DNA of 64,000 bases from Microbacterium sp. SORGH_AS_0888 (GTDB lineage: Bacteria; Actinomycetota; Actinomycetes; Actinomycetales; Microbacteriaceae). A model generated the notes under the pieces. It saw only the letters and a program-made list of their open reading frames with translations, was not told the origin of the DNA and ran no database searches. Location of the stretch: assembly GCF_030818905.1 (NCBI RefSeq), contig NZ_JAUTAZ010000001.1:372001-436000 (forward strand), in the 5' to 3' direction. Position 1 is the stretch's first letter. Every line of letters starts with the position of its first letter. Both the position numbers and the translations under genes were made by a program. Below are positions 8,357-18,458 of the stretch, piece after piece.

Positions 8357-9487
8357 GTGACAGCACCGCTGCCCGATCCCCCCACCCCCGCCTCGCAGCG
8401 CGGAGCAGCCGGCGATGACCGGCGCATCGACGCGCCCGCGGCCGTTCCGGAGAATCTGGTGATCCCGCCGAAGCCGCCCCTGCCGGCTGCGGCGGGCGCC
8501 TCGAAGCCCGCCGCAGGGCTCCCGGACGACGTCGACGACGACGCCGCCGTGCTCCCCGATCTCGCGGCGGGGCCGGATGCGGTCGCGGACCCTGAGCCTG
8601 TCGCGGATGCTGAGCCTGTCGCGGACCCTGACCCTGAGCCTGAGCCTGAGCCTGAGCCTGAGGCGAGCGAGTCGCGCTGGTTCGATCCGGAGGAGGACTC
8701 GGCGGACGCGCGGGATGCGAGCGAGGACGAGCCGGCACTGGTGCTCGAGAACGTCGTCAAGCGGTTCGGCACGAACATCGCGGTCGACGACGTGTCGCTG
8801 CGGATCGAGCGGGGCACGTTCTTCGGGCTCGTGGGCCCCAACGGCGCGGGCAAGACGACGACGTTGTCGATGATCGCGGGGCTCCTGCGCCCGGATGCCG
8901 GCACCATCCGGATCTGCGGAACGGACGCACGCGTGCACGAGCGCGAGGCGAAGCGGCTCATCGGTGTGCTGCCCGACCGGCTCCGCACCTTCGATCGGCT
9001 CACGGGCCGTCAGCTGCTGACCTACGCCGGCCTGCTCCGCGGCCTCGAGGGACGTGTCGTCGAGCATCGCGTCGACTCGCTCGCCCGCGCCCTCGACCTG
9101 GAGGACGCCCTCGGGCGGATCGTGGCCGACTACTCGGCGGGGATGACGAAGAAGGTCATGCTCGCGGCCGCCATGATCCACGCACCGCGCCTGCTCGTGC
9201 TCGACGAGCCGTTCGAAGCGCTGGACCCGGCGTCGGCGGCCGTCATCCTCGACATCCTCCGGGCGTTCACGGCGCAGGGTGGGACCGTGGTTCTCTCCAG
9301 CCACGGCATGGACCTGATCGAGCGCGTCTGCGATCGGGTGGCGGTGCTCGCTGCCGGCCGCGTGCTCGCGGCGGGCGCGATCGACGAGGTCCGCGGCGGA
9401 ACGACGCTCGCGGAGCGCTTCGTCGAGATCGTGGGCGGCGCGGGCGAAGTGGAGGGCCTGGAGTGGTTGCACACCTCGTCCGACTGA
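8357..9487 (+). CDS. ABC transporter ATP-binding protein with acidic N-terminal extension
   Basis: A 376-residue ATPase subunit. Residues 1-130 are a Pro/Asp/Glu-rich tail with a degenerate (PEPVAD)n and (PE)n run and no predicted fold. The ATPase follows, with Walker A GPNGAGKTTT, signature YSAGMTKK (a variant of LSGGQ) and Walker B LLVLDEPFEALDP. It belongs to the drug/multidrug (ABC-2) exporter group. The permease gene starts 25 nt inside its 3' end, so the two are translationally coupled. The GTG start follows a TAGCGT box by about 10 nt, suggesting a leaderless mRNA. The tail is unusual for this family. Confidence 0.85.
   Translation: MTAPLPDPPTPASQRGAAGDDRRIDAPAAVPENLVIPPKPPLPAAAGASKPAAGLPDDVDDDAAVLPDLAAGPDAVADPEPVADAEPVADPDPEPEPEPEPEASESRWFDPEEDSADARDASEDEPALVLENVVKRFGTNIAVDDVSLRIERGTFFGLVGPNGAGKTTTLSMIAGLLRPDAGTIRICGTDARVHEREAKRLIGVLPDRLRTFDRLTGRQLLTYAGLLRGLEGRVVEHRVDSLARALDLEDALGRIVADYSAGMTKKVMLAAAMIHAPRLLVLDEPFEALDPASAAVILDILRAFTAQGGTVVLSSHGMDLIERVCDRVAVLAAGRVLAAGAIDEVRGGTTLAERFVEIVGGAGEVEGLEWLHTSSD
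8584..8662 (+). repeat. In-frame tandem repeat in the ABC ATPase gene
   Basis: Three 18-bp units of the type GCGGACCCTGAGCCTGTC are followed by about five CCTGAG hexamers. They encode the acidic (V-A-D-P-E-P) and (P-E) run in the N-terminal tail. All units are multiples of three, so length changes would keep the frame. Confidence 0.8.
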
Positions 9488-11032
9488 GGCTCGCGCTCCT
9501 GCTCGCCTCCGTCCGCCCCGGTGCCCGCGAGCGTCCTCGGCTCGTGGCCGGTCTCGTCTTCGTCGTGCTCGGCGTCGCCGCGGCGTGGGCGGGTCTCCTC
9601 GCGCTGCGCACGACCTCCGACGTCGCCGCCCAGGCCGTCACCGTCGTCGGCGGCGCGGCCGTCGCACTGGGCTTCCTCGCGGCTCCGCTGGCCGTCGGCG
9701 GCCAGGACCAGCTCGATCCGCGTCGATTCCGTCCGTTCGGCGCGACATCCGGACCCCTGGCCGCCGGGGTCGCCGTCGCGAGCCTCGTGAGCGTGCCGAT
9801 GCTCGCGCTCATCGTCGTCGCCGTCGGAGTCGGCACGCTGTGGTCGACGAGCGACGCCGGTGCCGCGATGGTCGCCGGTCCCGCGCTGGGGGTGATGACG
9901 ACGGTGCTGCTCGCGCGCATCGGCTGGGCGGGCTCCACGCGTGTCCTGCGAGGGCACCGCTCGCGAGAGCTCTCCGGGCTGTTCCTCGTCGCGCTTCTCG
10001 TCGTGGTCGTGCCCGTCGGGGTGTTCTTCGCCTCGTTCGCGTGGCAGGGCGGCGTGCCGAGCGGCCTTCTCGGGGCCGTTCGCCTCGTGTCGTTCACGCC
10101 CCTCGGCGCCGGCTGGGCGCTCCCGGGGGCCGCCGCGACCGGCGATCCGCTCCTCTGGCTGGTCGCGCTGCTCGCGGTGGCATGGCCCGTGAGCCTCGCG
10201 ACGATCTGGTACGCGGTCGTGGACCGGATGCTGCACGCCCCCGACCGTCCGGCATCCTCCCGGCTGCGCAGCGGCATGTCGTGGTTCGCCGTGATGCCGG
10301 CGACACCCGCCGGGGCGATCGCGGCGCGGAGCCTCATCTACTGGCTCGGCGATCGGCGTTATCGGGTCAACGTCGTGATCGTGCCGGTCGCGGCCCTGCT
10401 CACGGCGGTGCCGCTGCTCATCGCGGGAGTCCCGGCAGAGATCGTCACCCTCGTCCCGCTGCCGATCGCCGCGCTGTTCCTGGGGTTGGCTGCCGCACAA
10501 CGACGTGGCCTACGACGCGACCGCCGTCTGGCTGCACATCGCCAGCGGTGTCCGAGGAATCTCCGATCGTGTCGGACGTCTCGTGCCGGTTCTGTTCGTC
10601 GGCGTGCCCGCGATCGCCGTCCTCGTGCCGGTGACGGCGATGCTGAGCGGACGCTGGGCGTTCGCGCCGGCGATCACCGGCGTGTGCATCTCGCTGTTCC
10701 TGAGCGGTCTCGGGCTGTCCTCTGTCGCCTCCGCGGCGGCTCCCTACCCTGTCTCCCGTCCGGGTGACAGCCCGTTCCACCAGCCGCAGCGCACCGGCAG
10801 CGCCGGTATGTGGGCGCAAGCGCTCGTCATGGTGGGAACCGTCGGGCTGAGTGCCCCGACCCTGTGGTGGGCGGGTGTCACGGTGACCCGTGACACATCC
10901 TTCGCCCTGGCTGCGCTCGCGGGCGGCATCGCGACCGGCGTCCTCGTGCTCGGGATCGGCCTGACGGCCGGGGCCGTCGTGTTCGAGCGGCGCAGCAGCG
11001 CCCTGATGGAGTTCGCCGAAACTGCCGCCTGA
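9463..11032 (+). pseudogene. ABC transporter permease, frameshifted
   Basis: A hydrophobic membrane protein of about 520 residues, read in frame from a GTG at 9463 to about 10485 and then continuing in the +1 frame to 11032. The junction lies at the GGGG run 10482-10485. Deleting one G restores a smooth LFLGWLPHNDVAYDATAVW. Both halves are rich in membrane helices and neither makes sense alone. It is the partner of the preceding ATPase, probably an exporter. The break may be a real mutation or a sequencing error, because the same kind of extra G occurs elsewhere in the window. Confidence 0.8.
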
Positions 11033-11060
11033 CGCGCGCCGCTCGGTAGAATCGTGCACC

Positions 11061-11327
11061 ATGAGCACGCCACTGGATCGACCGGATGCCGGGGGGACCA
11101 CCACCCTGGATCGCGAGCTCGAAGAGCTCCTGCGCGAAGAGAACATCGAGCCGGGCGACCACGAGCGGTTCTCGCACTACGTGAAGAAGGAGAAGATCCT
11201 CGAGTCGGCGATCACCGGCAAGCCGGTGAGGGCCCTGTGCGGCAAGAAGTGGACGCCGGGGCGCGATCCGGAGAAGTTCCCGGTCTGCCCGGCCTGCAAG
11301 GAGATCTACGAGTCGCTGCAGGGCTGA
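11061..11327 (+). CDS. DUF3039-family small protein
   Basis: An 88-residue acidic protein with two Cys pairs: a single Cys in ALCGKKW and CPAC near the C-terminus, a likely small zinc-binding fold. The sequence matches the actinobacterial DUF3039 family, found beside pncB in related genomes; its function is unknown. TAGAAT at 11046-11051 lies 10 nt before the ATG, which implies a leaderless transcript. Confidence 0.85.
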   Translation: MSTPLDRPDAGGTTTLDRELEELLREENIEPGDHERFSHYVKKEKILESAITGKPVRALCGKKWTPGRDPEKFPVCPACKEIYESLQG

Positions 11328-11331
11328 GCGC

Positions 11332-12621
11332 TCACACGTAGCGGGTCGGGACGGCGGGGTCCGATCTGCTCAGTCCGAGTGCGGACAGCGGAAGCTCGCG
11401 GCGCACCTCGGCGTGGTGGGCCCGCGCGCGACGCACCCCCTCGGCGCCCGCGAAGCCGGCGACCGGCTCACCGTCGACGACGAGGTCGACCTGGAGCGGC
11501 CGGCCCTCCGGCAGGCGGGCGTCCTCACCCACGGCGAGGACCTCCGCGACGGCGGTCCCGCCCTTCAGCTCGCGCACGGCACGCTTGCGCCCACCGTGCG
11601 TCGCCTTCTCCGCGGAGGCCTTCGCGACCGGGATCCACTCGCCGGAGGGTGCCTGTCGCGCCACCAGCTTGAAGACCATGCCCGCGGTCGGGCTGCCCGA
11701 TCCGGTGACGACGGAGGTGCCGACGCCGTAGGCGTCGACCGGGGCCGAGGCGAGTGCGGCGAGCGCATACTCGTCCAGGTCGCTCGTGACCGTGATGCGG
11801 GTGCCCGTCGCCCCGAGGCTGTCGAGCTGCGCGCGCACCCGTGCCGCCAGGACGGGGAGATCGCCGGAGTCCAGCCGCACGCCGCCGAGGTCGGGGCCCG
11901 CCACCCGCACGGCCGTCTCGACGCCGCGCTCGATGTCGTACGTGTCGACGAGCAGCGTCGTGCCGGCGCCGAGGGTCGAGACCTGTGCGCGGAACGCCTC
12001 CTCCTCGGTGTCGTGGAGAAGGGTCCACGCGTGCGCGGCGGTGCCCATGGTCGGCACGCCCCACGTCCTCCCGGCCTCGAGGTTGCTGGTGGAGGAGAAT
12101 CCGGCGATGTAGGCGGCGCGGGCCGCCGCGACCGCGGAGCGTTCGCCGGCCCGCCGCGACCCCATCTCGGCGAGCGGGCGGGGACCGGCCGCGATGCTCA
12201 TCCGGGCCGCGGCCGTCGCCACGGCGGAGTCGTGGTTGAGGACGCTGAGGACGAGGGTCTCGAGCAGCACCGCATCGGCGAACGTGCCGAGGACCGTCAG
12301 CACGGGGGAGTCGGGGAAGTACAGCTCGCCCTCGGCATAGCCGATGATCGTGCCCCGGAAGCGGTAGCCCGCGAGGTGGTCCAGCGTCGCGGCATCCACG
12401 ACGCGCTCATCCCGGAGGAATCGCAGCTGCTCGTCGCCGAAACGGAACTCGCGCAGCAGCTCGAGCAGCCGCCCCGTGCCGGCGACGACGCCGAACCGCC
12501 GGGCGCCGGGAAGACGCCGGGCGAACACCTCGAAGACGCAGGGGCGGTGGGCGGTGCCGTCGCGCAGCGCCGCCTCGACCATCGTCAGCTCGTATCGATC
12601 GGTCAGCAGGGCCGTGCTCAT
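11332..12621 (-). CDS. pncB: Nicotinate phosphoribosyltransferase
   Basis: A 429-residue enzyme that joins nicotinate to PRPP with ATP to give nicotinate mononucleotide, the entry to NAD salvage. The N-terminal [13 protein letters not shown] and the phosphoribosyl-binding segment [12 protein letters not shown] are characteristic. I used the ATG at 12621 because the conserved [11 protein letters not shown] begins right after it; the open frame upstream overlaps the divergent murI promoter. It converges with the DUF3039 gene (4-nt gap). Confidence 0.93.
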   Translation of the reverse strand: MSTALLTDRYELTMVEAALRDGTAHRPCVFEVFARRLPGARRFGVVAGTGRLLELLREFRFGDEQLRFLRDERVVDAATLDHLAGYRFRGTIIGYAEGELYFPDSPVLTVLGTFADAVLLETLVLSVLNHDSAVATAAARMSIAAGPRPLAEMGSRRAGERSAVAAARAAYIAGFSSTSNLEAGRTWGVPTMGTAAHAWTLLHDTEEEAFRAQVSTLGAGTTLLVDTYDIERGVETAVRVAGPDLGGVRLDSGDLPVLAARVRAQLDSLGATGTRITVTSDLDEYALAALASAPVDAYGVGTSVVTGSGSPTAGMVFKLVARQAPSGEWIPVAKASAEKATHGGRKRAVRELKGGTAVAEVLAVGEDARLPEGRPLQVDLVVDGEPVAGFAGAEGVRRARAHHAEVRRELPLSALGLSRSDPAVPTRYV

Positions 12622-12679
12622 GCGGGCCACTCTATCCGCGGGGCGGCTGCGCGGCGGGCGGGGCGTAGGCTGGTGGATC

Positions 12680-13498
12680 GTGGATGACGCACCGATCGGG
12701 ATCTTCGACTCCGGCGTCGGGGGACTCACGGTCGCGCGGGCCGTCTCGCAGCTCCTGCCGCGCGAGTCGATCCTCTACATCGGCGACACGGCTCGCTCTC
12801 CCTACGGACCCAAGCCGATCGCCGACGTGCGGCGGTACGCGCTGGAGGTGCTCGACGATCTGGTCGCCCAGGGCGTCAAGATGCTCGTGATCGCCTGCAA
12901 CACGGCCTCGGCGGCGATGCTCCGCGACGCGCGTGAGCGCTACGACGTGCCGGTCGTCGAGGTGATCGGCCCGGCGGTGCGCACGGCGATGTCGACCACG
13001 CGCAACGGACGTATCGGCGTCATCGGCACGGCCGGCACGATCGGCTCCGGTGCGTACCAGGACATGCTCGAGGTCAACGCCGCTCTGACGGTCCACGCAC
13101 AGGCGTGCCCCCGCTTCGTGGACTTCGTCGAGGCGGGCGTGACCGACACGCCGGAGGTCCTCGCGGTCGCGGAGGAGTACCTGGCTCCGCTCCGCCACGC
13201 CGGGGTCGACACGCTCGTGCTCGGCTGCACGCACTACCCGTTCCTCGAGGGCGCCATCAGCTATGTCATGGGGCAGGGCGTGAGCCTCGTCTCGAGCGAC
13301 ACCGAGACCGCGAAGGACGTGTATCGACAGCTCGTCTCGCGTGACCTGCTCGCCGGGCCCGAGGCGTCGCCCCGTCACGTCTACGAGGCCACGGGTTCCT
13401 CGGCCGACGACTTCATCCGCCTCGCCCACCGCCTCATGGGCCGCGAGGTGCGCGACGTGCAGCTGGTCCAGACCGGCGCCATCGACATCCCCCGCTGA
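12680..13498 (+). CDS. murI: Glutamate racemase
   Basis: A 272-residue enzyme that converts L- to D-glutamate for peptidoglycan. It starts with the signature [17 protein letters not shown]. Both catalytic cysteines are visible, in [10 protein letters not shown] and [11 protein letters not shown] chose the GTG at 12680: TAGGCT lies 9-14 nt upstream, so the mRNA is probably leaderless. murI is followed by rph and rdgB on the same strand, a conserved actinobacterial order. Confidence 0.95.
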   Translation: MDDAPIGIFDSGVGGLTVARAVSQLLPRESILYIGDTARSPYGPKPIADVRRYALEVLDDLVAQGVKMLVIACNTASAAMLRDARERYDVPVVEVIGPAVRTAMSTTRNGRIGVIGTAGTIGSGAYQDMLEVNAALTVHAQACPRFVDFVEAGVTDTPEVLAVAEEYLAPLRHAGVDTLVLGCTHYPFLEGAISYVMGQGVSLVSSDTETAKDVYRQLVSRDLLAGPEASPRHVYEATGSSADDFIRLAHRLMGREVRDVQLVQTGAIDIPR

Positions 13499-13513
13499 CC
13501 CCGCACCACCTCC

Positions 13514-13588
13514 ATGTCCCACTTCCGACCGAACGATGTCCCACTTCGGACCGCAGCAGGCCTCTGCAAGCGGTCCGAAGTGGGACAT
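13514..13588. repeat. Palindromic repeat unit between murI and rph
   Basis: Three copies of a motif beginning ATGTCCCACTTC lie in 75 bp. Two are direct (13514-13530 and 13536-13554) and one is inverted (13570-13588). The second and third form a perfect 19-bp inverted repeat with a 15-nt loop. There is no T-tract, so it does not look like an ordinary terminator. It resembles a REP/mini-palindrome element. Confidence 0.7.
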
Positions 13589-13617
13589 GCCGGCTTCTGA
13601 TCCCCACGAGGAGAACC

Positions 13618-14361
13618 ATGACCGACATCACCCGCGCCGACGGCCGCTCGATCGACGAGCTGCGCCCCGTGACGATAGAGCGCGGCTGGTCGAGCCAGGC
13701 CGAGGGCTCGGCGCTGATCTCGTTCGGCGGGACGAAGGTGCTGTGCACCGCCTCGTTCACGAACGGGGTGCCGCGCTGGCTCACCGGCAAGGGCACCGGC
13801 TGGGTGACGGCGGAGTACGCGATGCTGCCGCGTGCCACGAACTCGCGCAACGACAGAGAGAGCGTCAAGGGCCGCATCGGCGGTCGCACGCACGAGATCT
13901 CGCGACTGATCGGTCGTGCGCTGCGCGCCGTCGTGGACACGAAGGCGCTCGGAGAGAACACGATCGTGATCGACTGCGACGTCCTGCAGGCCGACGGCGG
14001 CACGCGCACGGCTGCGATCACGGGCGCGTACGTCGCCCTCGCCGACGCGATCGAGTGGGGCCGTCGCAAGAAGTTCATCGCGCAGCGTTCCACGGTGCTC
14101 CTGGACTCGGTCGCCGCCGTCTCGGTCGGCATCATCGACGGCGAGCCGATGCTCGACCTCGCCTACGTCGAGGACGTACGCGCCGAGACGGACATGAACG
14201 TCGTCGTCACCGGCCGCGGTCTGTTCGTCGAGGTGCAGGGCACGGCCGAGGGCGCCCCCTTCGACAAGCGCGAGCTCGACGCCCTGCTTGAGCTCGGCGT
14301 GGGCGGATGCGCCCGGCTCGCCGAGCTGCAGACCGCGGCGCTCGCGGAGCCTGCCGCGTGA
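13618..14361 (+). CDS. rph: Ribonuclease PH
   Basis: A 247-residue phosphorolytic 3'-5' exoribonuclease that trims tRNA 3' ends. The family segments [16 protein letters not shown], the [16 protein letters not shown] stretch, and the phosphate-binding region are intact and the length is normal. GAGGAG precedes the ATG. Its stop overlaps the GTG of rdgB, so the two are coupled. Confidence 0.95.
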   Translation: MTDITRADGRSIDELRPVTIERGWSSQAEGSALISFGGTKVLCTASFTNGVPRWLTGKGTGWVTAEYAMLPRATNSRNDRESVKGRIGGRTHEISRLIGRALRAVVDTKALGENTIVIDCDVLQADGGTRTAAITGAYVALADAIEWGRRKKFIAQRSTVLLDSVAAVSVGIIDGEPMLDLAYVEDVRAETDMNVVVTGRGLFVEVQGTAEGAPFDKRELDALLELGVGGCARLAELQTAALAEPAA

Positions 14362-14957
14362 GCGCCCGCGTCGTCCTCGCCACGCACAACCCGCACAAGG
14401 TCGAGGAGTTCCAGGCGATCGTGGCCACGGCTCGGCCGGACCTGGAGGTCGTGGCGTACGACGGGCCTGAGCCGGTCGAAGACGGCGTGACGTTCGCGGC
14501 GAACGCGCTCATCAAGGCGCGCGCAGCGGCGTCCCACACGGGCCTGGCCGCGCTGGCGGATGACTCGGGCATCTGCGTCGATGTGCTCGGCGGGGCGCCG
14601 GGCGTGTTCTCGGCGTACTGGGCGGGGCACCGCAAGGACGCGCGAGCGAACCTCGAGCTGCTGCTGGACCAGCTCTCGGACATCGCGGACCCGCACCGGG
14701 GCGCGCAGTTCGTCTCGACCATCGCGCTCGTGCGCGCGGACGGGTCCGAGGAGGTCGTCGAGGGCGTCTGGCCCGGACGTCTCGCGCACGCCCCGGCCGG
14801 CGCCGGCGGCTTCGGCTACGACCCGATCTTCGTGCCCGACGGTCAGCCGGCGGGCGCCGAGCGAACGGTCGGGGAGTGGGCGGCCGAGGAGAAGAACGCC
14901 GACTCGCACCGTGCCCGCGCCTTCGCCGCGCTGCTGCCGCTGCTCCACGCGCTCTGA
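14358..14957 (+). CDS. rdgB: Non-canonical purine NTP pyrophosphatase (RdgB/HAM1)
   Basis: A 199-residue enzyme that hydrolyses ITP, dITP and XTP to monophosphates and so cleans the nucleotide pool. Visible motifs are the N-terminal [24 protein letters not shown], and [11 protein letters not shown]. The GTG start forms a GTGA overlap with the rph stop. Confidence 0.93.
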   Translation: MSARVVLATHNPHKVEEFQAIVATARPDLEVVAYDGPEPVEDGVTFAANALIKARAAASHTGLAALADDSGICVDVLGGAPGVFSAYWAGHRKDARANLELLLDQLSDIADPHRGAQFVSTIALVRADGSEEVVEGVWPGRLAHAPAGAGGFGYDPIFVPDGQPAGAERTVGEWAAEEKNADSHRARAFAALLPLLHAL

Positions 14958-14968
14958 GCCACTGCTGA

Positions 14969-14989
14969 GAACGATTTCCGAAGTCGTTC
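14969..14989. promoter_or_regulatory. Imperfect inverted repeat upstream of the CDF exporter gene
   Basis: GAACGATTT and AAGTCGTTC (14969-14977 and 14981-14989) form a 9-bp arm pair with a 3-nt spacer and one T-G pair, just after rdgB and 54 nt before the exporter. It could be the rdgB terminator hairpin or a metal-regulator site; TGAGAACGATTTCC has a distant Fur/Zur-box look. I cannot decide between these. Confidence 0.3.
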
Positions 14990-15042
14990 CCGACTAGGCG
15001 ATTTCCGCCTCACCGGGGCTTCTCGAACCCTACCCTGGGCAC

Positions 15043-15957
15043 ATGCACGATCACGCCCCGGCTGCCGGTCTCCGCGACGGCTCGAACCGCCGACTGCTCG
15101 CGACCTCACTCGCGATCACCTCCCTCGTGTTCGTCGTGCAGGTGGTCGGCGCCGTGCTGTCGGGCTCGCTGGCGCTGCTCGCGGATGCCGCGCACATGCT
15201 GACGGATGCCGCGGCGCTGGTGATCGCGCTCGTCGCCGGAGCGGTCGCCGCCCGCCCGGCGGACGACCGCCGGACCTTCGGGTACCAGCGGGCCGAGGTG
15301 TTCGGCGCGCTCGTGAACGGCATCCTGCTGCTCGTGCTCGCCGTGTGGGTCGCGGTGGAGGCGGTGCAGCGGCTGGTCGCGCCAGCCGAGACGGAGATCG
15401 CGGGGCCGCTCATGCTCGTCGTGGCGGCCGTCGGGCTGCTCGCGAACGCGGTCGCGATGTGGCTGCTCAGCTCGGCCCAGCGCCGCAGCATCAACGTGCG
15501 CGGTGCGTATCTTGAGGTGCTGGGCGACCTGCTCGGGTCGGCGGCCGTCATCGTCGCCGCGATCGTCATCCTCACGACGGGGTGGATGGCGGCGGATGCG
15601 GTGGCATCGCTCGCGATCGCCGCGATGATCGTGCCGCGCGCCATCGGCCTGCTGCGAGAGGTGTTCGGCGTCCTCAGCGAGGCGACTCCCGTCGGCATGC
15701 AGGTCGAGGAGATCCGCGCGCATCTGCTGGACACACCGGGGGTCGTCGCGGTGCACGACGTGCACGTGTGGTCGCTGACCCGGGGTGCCCCGGTGTTCAC
15801 GGCGCACGTCATCGTCGACGAAGAGACGTTCGCATCGGGGCGTGCGCCCGCCATGCTGACCGAGCTGCAGAAGTGCCTGGACGCGCACTTCGACGTCGAG
15901 CACTCCACGTTCCAGCTGGAGGCCGCGGGGCACGTCGAGCACGAGGCGCACGGCTGA
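15043..15957 (+). CDS. Cation diffusion facilitator (zinc/cadmium-type) exporter
   Basis: A 304-residue membrane protein with six predicted helices and a C-terminal cytoplasmic domain. The helix-2 metal site LLADAAHMLTDA carries the family HxxxD pattern, and helix 5 has the matching site in MAADAVASLAIA. The C-terminal domain (VVAVHDVHVWSLT) is the ferredoxin-like dimerisation fold. It is closest to the Zn-type ZitB/CzcD branch. The N- and C-termini are His-containing. Confidence 0.9.
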   Translation: MHDHAPAAGLRDGSNRRLLATSLAITSLVFVVQVVGAVLSGSLALLADAAHMLTDAAALVIALVAGAVAARPADDRRTFGYQRAEVFGALVNGILLLVLAVWVAVEAVQRLVAPAETEIAGPLMLVVAAVGLLANAVAMWLLSSAQRRSINVRGAYLEVLGDLLGSAAVIVAAIVILTTGWMAADAVASLAIAAMIVPRAIGLLREVFGVLSEATPVGMQVEEIRAHLLDTPGVVAVHDVHVWSLTRGAPVFTAHVIVDEETFASGRAPAMLTELQKCLDAHFDVEHSTFQLEAAGHVEHEAHG

Positions 15958-15960
15958 GCG

Positions 15961-18390
15961 CTACTCGCGCACGACATAGGCGGGGGACTTGTCGGGACGA
16001 AGGCCGCGCCAGCGGGCGTGGCGGAGGACGCCGCCGGGCGTGACGGAGCCGTACTCCACCTCGCCGACGACGCACGGTTCGACCCAGAGCGCGTCGCGGG
16101 CGTCGGCCGCGGGCACGTCCGTGAACGGCGCCCGATCGCTGCGCAGCGGCCGGAGGGTCCGATCGAGCAGGGCGAGCGCGCTGTCGCTGAATCCGGTGCC
16201 GACGCGGCCGAGGTAGCGCAAGCCGTCCGCCTCGGGGAGACCCACCAGGAGGGAGCCGATCGTGCCGGCTCGCGCTCCCTTGCCGGGACGGATGCCGCCG
16301 ATCACGACCTCCTGCGTCGCGGTGCGCTTGAGCTTCAGCCACTCCTCCGACCGGATGCCGCGGTACCTCGAGCTCGCGCGTTTGAGGACGACGCCCTCGA
16401 GATCGAACCGCTCGGCGGCTGCCAGCGCATCATCGAGGTCGTCGAACACGGGCGGCACGACGACCTCGGGGGCGGCGTGCCGGCCGAGCTCTTCGAGCGC
16501 CGCCCGGCGCTCCCGGAGCGGCCGCGACGTGAGATCGTGCCCGCCCGATCGCAGCGCGTCGAACAGGTAGTACCGCACCGGCGTGCGGCGCGCCTCGGCG
16601 TCGATCTCGGCGGAGCGCGTGAGGTTCATGCGCCGCTGGAGCAGCGCGAAGCTCGGCCGCCCCGACGCGTCCAGGGCGACGATCTCCCCATCCACGATCG
16701 TGGGCCCGGCGCCGAGCCGGGCGCTGCCGCGCGTCAGCTCGGGATAGCGGTCCGTGACGTCGGTTCCCGTGCGGGTGTGAAGGCGCAGACGTCGGCCGTC
16801 CCAGGAGCCGAGGGCTCGGATGCCGTCCCACTTCAGTTCCGCCCAGGCATCGCCGCGCCACCGTTCGGCCGCACGGCGCGCCTCGGTGACGGTGGCGGTG
16901 GTCGTGAGCATCGCGGCCCGGGCGGGCGCGGGCGGCGCGGGAGCGGGCTCATCGTCCGCGCGGGCGACCACGGGCGCTCCTCGCGGCTGCGGGGCGCCGT
17001 CGGCATCCGTCTTCGTGCGGTGCAGCAGCCACGACGACCTCTCGCCCGCGCCGGACGTGCGGATCAGCGCGAGGCGGACGTTCCCGAGCGGCCCTTCGGG
17101 GCGGCCACGGAGGGTCACGATGATCTCGTCCTCGTGCCACTTCTCGAGGTCGTAGGTGCCGGCATCCCAGATCCACACCTTTCCGCCGCCGTACTGGCCG
17201 CGGGGGATGGTGCCCTCGAACGATCCGTAGTCGAGAGGATGGTCCTCTGTCATGACCGCGAGACTGTTGCGCGCGCTGGTGGGCGGCACGCCCTTCGGCA
17301 CCGCCCACGACACGAGCACGCCGTCGCGTTCGAGTCGGAAGTCCCAGTGCAGTCGGCTCGCATGGTGCTCCTGGATGACGAAGCTCGGGCGTCCGGCGGG
17401 CGGGGTCGCCGCGCGCGGATCGCTCGGCACGGGCTCGGGAGTGGCTCCCGCGGCGCGCTTCGCGATGTAGGCGCGGAGCGGCCCGTCCCCCGCGTCCGGC
17501 ACGGTCGTCGACAGCGGCGCGAGGGGGTCGCCCTGAGTGGCCACCCGCGCGAGCACCTCGTCGAGACGGAGCTGCCCGAGGGCCGGGTCTTCGAGCTCGT
17601 CCCATGTGCGCGGCGCCGCGACCGTCGGAAGCGCACGCCCCCGCAAGGAGTAGGGCGCGATCGTGGTCTTGGCGCCGTTGTTCTGGCTCCAGTCGATGAG
17701 CACGCGGCCCTCGCGGCGCGCTTTGGACATGTCGCTCACGACGAGATCGCCATGGTCGGCCTCGATCGCGCGGGCCAGCTCGTGGGCCACGGCGGCGACC
17801 TCATCGCTCGGGCGGGGCTCGGGCAGTGCGGCGTAGAGGTGGAGACCCTTGCTCCCGCTCGTGACCGGGAAGGGGGCCAGGCCCATGTCGCCGAGGATGT
17901 CGCGCGCCCAGCGGGCGACATGGGCGCACTCGGCGAGCCCCGTGCCGGGGCCGGGGTCGAGGTCGAGCACGAGGCGGTCGGCGGGACCGCGGCCGCCGCC
18001 AGCGAGGAAGCGCCACTGCGGGACGTGCAGTTCCAGGCTCGCGACCTGTGCGAGGTAGACGAGGGCGGCGGTGTCCTCGACGAGCGGATAGTCCTTGTCC
18101 CCGGACGAGTGTGTGATCGGCATCCGCGGCAGCCAGTCGGGCGCGCTCTGCTCGAGCGATTTCGCGAAGAACGCGGCCTTCGGCTCGTTCTCGGTGCCGA
18201 CGCCCTCGGGCCATCGCTTACGCGTCACGGGACGTCCGGCGATGTGGGGGATGAGCACGTGCGCGACACGGCTGTAGTAGTCGATGACCTCCGCCTTCGT
18301 CGTGCCCGTGGCCGGGTAGAGCACCTTCTCGAGGTTCGACAGGCGCAGGCGACGGCCGTCGATGCGCACCAGCTGCGTGTCGCCTGCCAT
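15961..18390 (-). CDS. ligD: Multifunctional DNA ligase D (polymerase-phosphoesterase-ligase)
   Basis: An 809-residue NHEJ enzyme in the mycobacterial domain order. Residues 1 to about 300 are the primase-like polymerase (LVLDLDPGPGTG holds the metal-binding aspartates). Residues about 330-460 are the 3'-phosphoesterase (VIQEHHASRLHWDFRLERDG). Residues about 500-809 are the ATP-dependent ligase, with the nucleotidyl lysine near 517 in AELKWDGIRA. It is divergent from ku with a 68-bp shared promoter region, so the two-component end-joining system is complete here. Confidence 0.95.
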   Translation of the reverse strand: MAGDTQLVRIDGRRLRLSNLEKVLYPATGTTKAEVIDYYSRVAHVLIPHIAGRPVTRKRWPEGVGTENEPKAAFFAKSLEQSAPDWLPRMPITHSSGDKDYPLVEDTAALVYLAQVASLELHVPQWRFLAGGGRGPADRLVLDLDPGPGTGLAECAHVARWARDILGDMGLAPFPVTSGSKGLHLYAALPEPRPSDEVAAVAHELARAIEADHGDLVVSDMSKARREGRVLIDWSQNNGAKTTIAPYSLRGRALPTVAAPRTWDELEDPALGQLRLDEVLARVATQGDPLAPLSTTVPDAGDGPLRAYIAKRAAGATPEPVPSDPRAATPPAGRPSFVIQEHHASRLHWDFRLERDGVLVSWAVPKGVPPTSARNSLAVMTEDHPLDYGSFEGTIPRGQYGGGKVWIWDAGTYDLEKWHEDEIIVTLRGRPEGPLGNVRLALIRTSGAGERSSWLLHRTKTDADGAPQPRGAPVVARADDEPAPAPPAPARAAMLTTTATVTEARRAAERWRGDAWAELKWDGIRALGSWDGRRLRLHTRTGTDVTDRYPELTRGSARLGAGPTIVDGEIVALDASGRPSFALLQRRMNLTRSAEIDAEARRTPVRYYLFDALRSGGHDLTSRPLRERRAALEELGRHAAPEVVVPPVFDDLDDALAAAERFDLEGVVLKRASSRYRGIRSEEWLKLKRTATQEVVIGGIRPGKGARAGTIGSLLVGLPEADGLRYLGRVGTGFSDSALALLDRTLRPLRSDRAPFTDVPAADARDALWVEPCVVGEVEYGSVTPGGVLRHARWRGLRPDKSPAYVVRE

Positions 18391-18458
18391 GCAGTCAGGG
18401 TAGTCATGGGGTCCGCAACCCCTGGTGGGCGTGCGCGCGGACGGTGTCTACTGGCATC

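Noticed and set aside
8584..8662. CRISPR-like repeats
   Set aside because: Short, contiguous, in-frame coding repeats without spacers. No CRISPR array or cas gene was seen in the window.
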